Source of the DNA: Gnetum montanum | Taxonomy: Eukaryota > Streptophyta > Gnetopsida > Gnetales > Gnetaceae | Assembly (NCBI GenBank): GCA_015680685.1 | Contig: MNCI01030164.1 | Location: forward strand, 696,345-760,344 | Direction: 5' to 3' | Length of the DNA: 64,000 nt | The notes under the pieces: model-generated | Databases searched by the model: none | Seen by the model: the letters and a program-made list of their open reading frames with translations, nothing else | Told to the model about the DNA's origin: nothing | Position numbers and translations under genes: made by a program | Shown: positions 58,230-64,000 of the stretch, piece after piece | How the letters are laid out: the number at the start of each line of letters is the position of its first letter | Numbering within the stretch: the stretch's first letter is position 1

Positions 58230-59039
58230 TGATGAACGGAAAATACCCCTATGCTCAACCATACGAATCACTAAGTGCTCACATGTGATCTAGTCGAATT
58301 CTGTGGACCCTTTGTCCTTTGGTACATTAGCCTCTAGGAAGTGAAACTAGCCTTAACAGCCATTCGTTGTCTTTCCAATTACACTTGTAATATGCAAAGG
58401 TATGGTTAAGTGTAGCCAAGACATGATTTTTATTATTTTTATGTTTTATGTTTTGGGTGCTTAAAATAAAGGATTAAAAGAATGAAGTAATCTAATTGCT
58501 AATTTAATCTAGCTAACTAACCAATATCTAACTAATCCTAACATAAACATCTATTTTCACTTGTCATACACATCCTAAACACGCTTAATACTACGAGGTT
58601 ACCAAACGATAAGTGTTACTGGGATTACCAAGTGCCAAGTGTATGCTCGAATTGGTCGTACTTATGTGCTTAATTAATCACTACTTAATCTAGCTTAATT
58701 TAGCCTAATTAAGTATTTAATCACTTAAAACATTAAATGCATAAATAAATAATTATTCTATTTCAAAGTGTTATAAGGTTTATCAAAAAGATTATCTTTA
58801 TTATCGTGCACATTGTTGTGCTGAGCTACAACAGTGCTTAAATAAAGATCCGTACACTCTTGGCTTCTACTATAGGCACTTAGAAAAATATTCTAACTTT
58901 CAAATGACAAAACTACAAGAGCCCCACTACAACTATGACAAGACATGTTATAAACATGGTGGGTGAGCACGTATTTATAGGCGAAAACAAATACTACATC
59001 AATGGGGCCATGTCAATGCAACCCATTTATTATTCATCA
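58230..59039 (-). mobile_element. T6 5' LTR
   Basis: 810 bp, TGATGAACGG to ATTCATCA, paired with 37683-38484. TATA-like CTATAAATACGTG on minus at about 58970-58980. The U3 has AATGGGGCCATGTCAATGCA. The T6 element covers 37683-59039; without T7 and the duplicated blocks it is roughly 12 kb, a normal size for env-bearing Athila-type elements. No clear target duplication (CTCAA against ACAAT). Confidence 0.85.
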
Positions 59040-59278
59040 ACAATGATATATTACCTCTAAGTTCCAAATGATAAAACTAGAAGAGCTCCGCTACAACTAT
59101 GACAAGACATGTTATAAACACTATGGGTGAGTGCATATTTATAGACGAAAACAAATACTATATTGATGGGACCATGTTAATGCATCAAACCATGCATCGA
59201 CGAGGCCTAGTCGATGGGGCCCAATTGATGCAACCCATTTACGATTCATCAACTGTGTTAGATTGCCTCTAAGGGATA
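58885..59278. repeat. Tandem duplication of the T6 LTR tail plus flank
   Basis: The LTR tail (from TTCTAACTTTCAAATGACAA near 58893) with about 22 bp of flank (to ACCTCTAAG near 59061) recurs from TTCCAAATGATAAAACTAGA (59062) to GCCTCTAAG (about 59276). The second unit keeps GAGGCCTAGTCGATGGGGCC of the U3 better than the first. The arms have diverged, so the duplication is old. Confidence 0.75.
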
Positions 59279-59513
59279 GATGTTGAAGGAAGAAAACCCT
59301 AAGGAATACTCTTAGAGCATGATCTAGATACACTATTCCACATCAACAAAACATTGTTTTCTTTTTTTCTTCTACATTTTATCTATTATTTTCTTTATAC
59401 TTTATGTCAAATGTTACATATATTTGATGTTTGCTACATTATCGTCTTATGCCTAATATCTAATATAACGTATATTTGATGTTTGATATAAAATCTAGGA
59501 ATGGGATGTCACA
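59256..59513 (+). mobile_element. Short copia-type LTR
   Basis: 258 bp from TGTTAGATTGCC to GGATGTCACA, two bases before a primer site. The start TGTTxGA and the CA end fit copia-type or terminal-repeat elements. No second copy is seen to the right, and the interior carries no recognisable gene. Confidence 0.55.
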
Positions 59514-59515
59514 TT

Positions 59516-59530
59516 TGGTATCAAAGCAAA
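59516..59530 (+). promoter_or_regulatory. Initiator-Met primer-binding site
   Basis: TGGTATCAAAGCAAA: matches TGGTATCAGAGC except one base. Confidence 0.7.
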
Positions 59531-59660
59531 CCACGATCCAATGGCCAATTAGAATCATGGATTGACTATAATCTAATGACGAACCATGGAACCACAATCC
59601 AAGAGCCAATTAAAACCATGGGATGACTACAATCAAATGACAAACCATGAAGCCATGACC
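59530..59660. repeat. Two ~60-bp tandem units after the primer site
   Basis: ACCACGATCCAATGGCCAAT (59530) recurs as ACCACAATCCAAGAGCCAAT (59590), each followed by AATCATGGATTGACTA-like sequence. A third partial unit begins near 59647. Confidence 0.65.
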
Positions 59661-60950
59661 TAGGAAGAGTCGTGGACCACCAGCAAAGATGCCTCATGTT
59701 TAAGATGATCCATGTTAATTAGAAGTTATCATAAGCCATTTTTCATGTATACAGAGTTTGGGATCAAACATCTATAAGGGACATAGATCCCACCAACCAA
59801 CAAGATTCCTTCAAGGATATCATTGACCAAGGAAGATCTGATTATGCCTCACCAAGATTCATGAATTGCAAGAGACATTGGTAAGACAAGAATACATCAG
59901 TCCAGGTAACTCTTATACATCTTGTAGTGATGTTGAAAATATAAATTGATTAAAGTCATTATTAAGTTATCCTAGAAGGTTAGTAACTATGGTTTAAGTT
60001 GAGACTTATTGTCCCTAAACACCCAACCCTTGTAACTTGGCATTACTCAATTAAGACCTATACATTAATAAGTTCAAGGGATTTAATCCAACCATAAGAT
60101 TATCTCATTCCTACTCAACCAACAAGGGTTATTACCATGAAACCCACATATAAACCAATACTCACTTAGTGACGTTGTCATAATCTTCTCCTTAGTACCT
60201 TGCTTGGGTATTACCATGATTTGAGAGAACAAGCCTATATCATACTTGTCAATTTATAAGGTCAAAGTATTATAGTCTTGTCCAGGGGACAATGTATCAT
60301 TTATAATTAAAACCCAAGTCATCTAGAAGTTATCATGTTACCTACACCTTGGCCTAGGAATGTCAATTTGGCAAAATAAGTTATTTTGGACATTTCAAAT
60401 TTGAAAAATCCAACTTAGTTTTTGGACCCTAAAACCATATCCAACATGTAGTACTCCTCGAGAGATTCTACTGGTACAAATTTTATCCCAATCGAACTTA
60501 TGGTTTGGAAGATATTGCTATTTTAATTTTCTTGTTATGTGTGCATTATAAAAAATAATAAACTATTAAAGTATTAAATTAAACATTATTAAATTATTTA
60601 TTTAAAAAAAGTTAAAATTTTAGGGTTGGGAATCAAACATAGAATCTCCCTTTACCCAAACTAGGCTCACACCCTATCATCAATCAAACCACCCTGTCAA
60701 CCATCGAAGCAAGGTATTATAAAATAATATTAAAAAGTTAAAAAAAACCTTAATATTAGGATTTTGGGGCTTGGAATTGAACTGAAGACCTTTTACCTAT
60801 CAAACCAAAACCGTAACCCTTATTTCCTTAGCGGCAAAATCAACACACACATATATAATTTAAAATAAAATTGAATTAAAATTTTGCAAAAATATATATT
60901 GAGAATAAATATATTACTATTTAAAAAATTTTAAATTAAAAATTATAGAG
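59661..60950. other. No gene recognised
   Basis: Interior of the copia-type element or flank. AT-rich, with no open frame or repeat that I can name. The end (60580-60950) is extremely AT-rich. Confidence 0.4.
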
Positions 60951-61426
60951 GGCCCAAGACCCTCCATGGGGCGTGGCCATGTACCAGGCCATGCTGCATT
61001 GCATGAGGTCACGCAGCCAGTATTGGGCCCGTAGGCTCATCTAAGGGCCATGGAGGCTTGGAAAGGGCCACCCTGGCCACATGCTCCGTAACTCCATTGA
61101 CCCCTATGAACCTCCCTTACACCACTGCCGCTTTCTTGCTGTTCCGTTGCTACCTGCGCCCACGGCGTTGCCCTCGCCTACTGCTGCTCACAGTCCTTGT
61201 GGCCTCTGCCACAGTGAAATTTTAAAAAATAATATTACTAAAAAATATTATAATAATAATTAAAAGAAAAAGATTTGCACCTGCAGGGCCTGCTTAGCCC
61301 ACAGGCCCGTTACGGCCGCGCAGCCCTTTTTCTTTTAAAGGGCTGCGGTGCCGGGAAAAGTTGTCTCCCTCAGTGCCTTGGGCACCGTCGGTGTCATACA
61401 AAGGTGCCTCCTTCAGCAATTTTGGC
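60951..61426. other. GC-rich island of unknown origin
   Basis: Base composition jumps here (GGGCCC, GGCGTGGCC, CGGCCGCG). Two short open frames (61081-61263 and 61275-61469) show no known domain. It is interrupted by an AT-rich tract (61215-61275). It could be part of the upstream element or a separate insertion. Confidence 0.4.
61319..61347. repeat. Perfect 11-bp stem-loop
   Basis: CGCAGCCCTTT and AAAGGGCTGCG flank a 7-base loop, TTCTTTT. No run of T follows, and a role is unknown. Confidence 0.7.
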
Positions 61427-61896
61427 TGTTGGAAAAATTGCTGTTACTGGAAGAAAAGTTTCCCAGTAACGGATGAAAATGCCTAAACTTGTGAGGATGA
61501 TGCAACATTAAATATAAGGCATATGATAAAGCAAGAGGATGATAATATTAGCATGTACCTATTCAAAGGTAAGTATGAGAGTAATTCCAAGGTAAGTATG
61601 AGAGTAATTCCATAAATAATAGGATATGTATAAAAGGTGATGAGGAAGAACCCTAAAATCAAGGGATTAGTCAAAAGCTAATTTGGGAATATTGTTACAT
61701 CACTTCATGTATAAATATAAACTAATGTATATCAAATACAGTGCTTGCGTTACCGTTTACCTTGGTTTGGTTGGGGTGTGAACCAACTCCTCATTTCTAT
61801 GTATTCTTTATGTTTTATTATGAAGTTTGATGTTAAGTTATTTTGAATTTTTCTCATTTCTCACATTTCTTTATCTCAATGCTGTAAATCCTTTTA
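61427..61896 (+). mobile_element. Copia-type LTR near the right end
   Basis: It begins TGTTGGAAAAATTGCTGTTA, has a TATA-like GTATAAATATAAAC at about 61710, and is followed at 61899 by TGGTATTGGAGTTGAG, a variant initiator-Met primer site. The exact 3' edge is uncertain (a CA at 61878 or the AT run up to 61896). TGTTGGAA is a common start of plant copia LTRs. No partner LTR is in the window. Confidence 0.6.
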
Positions 61897-61898
61897 TT

Positions 61899-61914
61899 TG
61901 GTATTGGAGTTGAG
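61899..61914 (+). promoter_or_regulatory. Variant initiator-Met primer-binding site
   Basis: TGGTATTGGAGTTGAG; TGGTATTGGAGC-type sites are found in some plant copia elements. Confidence 0.55.
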
Positions 61915-62136
61915 TGCTCAAATTTCATTTTAGCTTTATTGCCGGAGTGAAAGATCCTGGTTTATTTGTTATCCTCTATGCTAGAGCACAGGCCCTATTC
62001 TCAGCAGATTTCATCAATAAAAAGATGTTGGATGAAGACAGTGTTTTAATCTATAAGGGAAAAGAGGAGGCATAGGACACGGGCAAGGCAACGCTGGTGG
62101 AATCCCTGGCTACTCTGGAATGAGTTTAGCCCCAAA

Positions 62137-62367
62137 ATGACAAGCCCTGGCCAAGAATTTGGATTACTGGACGTCGCTCTTGTATTAGTTGCTCCCTGGT
62201 TCAAGAGTTTGGAGATTGTAGGAAATTTCAGTCTGCAAATGGATGAAAAGTTCCTCAAGATAAGCATCTGGTACAAGCGCTACATCATCAAAGATAGCGT
62301 TAACAAATTCCTGTTTAATGCAAACAAAGTGGCCGAATTCCTGCTTTTCCTCCGCAACAGATATTGA
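62137..62367 (+). CDS. 76-codon open frame of unknown function
   Basis: MTSPGQEFGLLDVALVLVAP, then SLQMDEKFLKISIWYKRYII and AEFLLFLRNRY. Codon use looks more like a real gene than the retroelement debris around it, and GC is higher. It lies just inside the copia-type LTR, where captured gene pieces are sometimes found. I do not recognise the protein. It could be an exon of a split gene continuing to 62675-63210, or chance. Confidence 0.3.
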   Translation: MTSPGQEFGLLDVALVLVAPWFKSLEIVGNFSLQMDEKFLKISIWYKRYIIKDSVNKFLFNANKVAEFLLFLRNRY

Positions 62368-62674
62368 TGGACGATCACAAAACGAAGCCTAGATCCCATT
62401 AGCGTGTTTGAAGAAGAGGAGCTGCAGAGCACACAGGAAAAGATTTCTATGGATGAGCCCAGTCAAATATATCCATGGGATTCACGTCATCATTTAAAAT
62501 GACAAGCTTAAATTGGTGCAATGGTATCCCAAACCAAACAGGAAAGCTGATCACTGCATCCAAATCTGGCGTACACCGCGGTATGCGGTTTTATATTAGC
62601 AAGAGCCTGTGAAATAGGGCTAGAATCCACAAGGCTGGAAAAATATACCTTTTGTCGTTCTTCATCCTCGTCTT

Positions 62675-63210
62675 TTGCTAGTTTTCCTGGTTGTTGCACC
62701 TCAGCTAATTCAAATTTCAAATCCTGCTGTAGCTCCTCAAGATAATGCCATTGCAATGTACGAATTCAGCAACTGCTGCCGACGTAAGAATGATTTAGGG
62801 CACAGATCCGCTGAAGCAGAGCACGGATCAGGAGCAATTGCAACAGATGATTTTTTGACAGACAGCAACAAGCATGATTATGATTGGCTTTTGACTCCTC
62901 CCAGCAGTCCACTCTCCTACGATGATGTTGCAATAACAGCAGCCATATCTTATCTTGCCAAGGGCANGATGATGTTGCAATAACAGCAGCCATATCTTAT
63001 CTTGCCAAGGGCAAGGGACCAGGCATTGGTGTGGAAAGTCCATTGAGCCAGCAATCGTCTATGTCTCAGCCTCCTGTGTGAACCTCAGCTAGGCCATCAA
63101 GTACCAGCAGCAGAGCAGCAATTATTCCTGTTTTGGATATCCAGGCTTGTCAATTGACTATGCAGCGAAGCCCCCAATTTGACCGTCTGCTGAGAATCCA
63201 AATAGAACCT
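62675..63210 (+). pseudogene. Possible fragment of a plant WLLTPP-type Ser/Pro-rich protein gene
   Basis: The frame reads AMYEFSNCCRRKNDLGHRSA, then DDFLTDSNKHDYDWLLTPPS with SPLSYDDV, and after the duplicated 46 bp continues GPGIGVESPLSQQSSMSQPP before a TGA; SARPSSTSSRAAIIPVLD follows in frame. DYDWLLTPPxxPL is a hallmark near the N-terminus of a plant family of Ser/Arg/Pro-rich proteins of unclear role, usually followed by Ser/Arg/Pro-rich repeats, as here. TGCTGTAG at about 62726-62733 could be a splice acceptor. The frame needs the N-flanked duplicate at 62921-63013 to be collapsed. Retroelement capture is possible. Confidence 0.4.
62921..63013 (+). repeat. 46-bp direct duplicate around a single N
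   Basis: 62921-62966 and 62968-63013 are identical and separated by one N (62967). Most simply this is one sequence written twice at a contig join. Confidence 0.95.
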
Positions 63211-63249
63211 TAAACGGTCATGCCGAATGACCGAAATCTGATGAAGTAG

Positions 63250-64000
63250 GAGAGGAAACTATATTAGGAGAGGCAAGTATTTTTACCATTTGATTTATTT
63301 AATATTTTTTATAAAAACTTCCTATTGAGGGGGAAAGAAATACAAATCAATGTCAAGATTTTTATAGTCTCACTTATGTTTATCATCTTATCTACTTAAA
63401 TGGGTAATGAACTATAGGATTGGGCATCCTATATTTGTATTTAGGTGACGTGGAATTGAAGAAGGCACCTAACCCTTGATTATAAGTTGTAGTTTTTTAA
63501 CTCTTCAAAATTATGAGGCACATTGTATTTTTAATAAAAGAAGAACAAGATGGGAAAAAAAAGCCTCTAAAACTACAAAAGCAAGTTGAAGATATGACCC
63601 CAAGACTAAAAGAAGTGTGACCTAACATATGGCAAGGCAAACTATACTTGAATGCAACTTCAATTTAGATGGCAAGTTTAATTCTCGAGAATGTGCACTA
63701 TCGAGAAGATTGACCTTAAAGATTGTGCAAATAAGCTCATGCACAACAAAGTTTTGCTCCTCTTGCCAACAAACATAAATGAGGAGTAATCAAAAGACAA
63801 ATCAAGTCTTCAACACCATGCAACAAGATCAAAGGGAAAGCTAGCATGGTGATGCCATCAATAAATAAGAAAGGAGATCTCCATCAATACTTCATTTAGA
63901 AGATAGCATAGAAGCTAAGTAGCTTCAAGACCAAGTTGGTAAATATAGTTGCATAATCCTTATTGTAAATGCATGACATGAAATAGAATAGTGCATGCAT
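63250..64000. other. No gene recognised
   Basis: AT-rich sequence without an open frame over 60 codons, known motif or obvious repeat. Confidence 0.4.

Noticed and set aside
62508-62756. 82-codon open frame on minus with a coding-like look (LEELQQDLKFELAEVQ)
   Set aside because: It overlaps the plus-strand WLLTPP-like fragment only at one end, so it cannot be excluded, but no family was recognised and it has no partner exons. Left out as unproven.

Overview
The window reads as nuclear DNA of a plant with a large, repeat-rich genome. It is AT-rich, CG-poor and built almost entirely of old LTR retrotransposons inserted into one another. I see no intact cellular gene, no rRNA or tRNA gene and no CRISPR. 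The species cannot be read from the sequence; a gymnosperm or another large-genome seed plant would fit, but that is a guess. Almost every reading frame is broken, and most in-frame stops are TAG, or TGA where Arg is expected.

Most of the window belongs to one Ty3/gypsy family, called the T-family here. Its LTRs begin TGATGAG and end CTCATCA. Its polypurine tract resembles CAGTCATGGGGGTA, its primer-binding site resembles TGGCACCGTTGCTAGGG, and its TATA box usually lies only about 50-100 bp inside the LTR. The reverse transcriptase, integrase and primer site resemble the Athila/Calypso/Cyclops group. Members are: T1 (1-1028, minus, cut by the window edge), T2 (1029-2771, plus), T3 (LTR 5550-6265), T4 (21679-23201 plus 34743-~35430, minus), T5 (27201-34630, plus), T6 (37683-59039, minus) and T7 (41093-49670, minus, inside T6). 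T2, T4, T6 and T7 share a second reading frame (ORF2) downstream of gag/pol, in the position of the env-like gene of Athila elements. It has an N-terminal domain resembling the 'putative plant transposon protein' family and a long coiled-coil tail. T7 has gag and ORF2 but no pol.

Layout. 1-2771: T1 inserted into T2. 2772-6265: a Tat-like gag fused to a T-family LTR. 6266-11646: a decayed chromovirus-type gypsy element on plus. 11647-20495: a Tat-like element on minus with 1.4-kb LTRs, gag and protease but no pol, and a minisatellite in its 3' region. 20640-21678: a gypsy RNase H/integrase remnant. 21679-35430: a three-level nest, T5 inside the right LTR of a copia-type element, which sits inside ORF2 of T4. 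35431-37682: an unclear copia-like remnant. 37683-59039: T6 with T7 inside its ORF2. 59256-61900: two copia-type LTRs with initiator-Met primer sites. 62.1-63.2 kb: a GC-richer stretch with fragments of what may be a captured host gene.

Assembly marks. Four of the five single-N positions form two pairs bracketing inverted duplicates (38167/38214 and 55021/55812). The fifth (62967) separates a direct duplicate. The 55022-55811 block appears to be a contig placed in the wrong orientation; turned round, it makes the T6 pol gene continuous on the minus strand.
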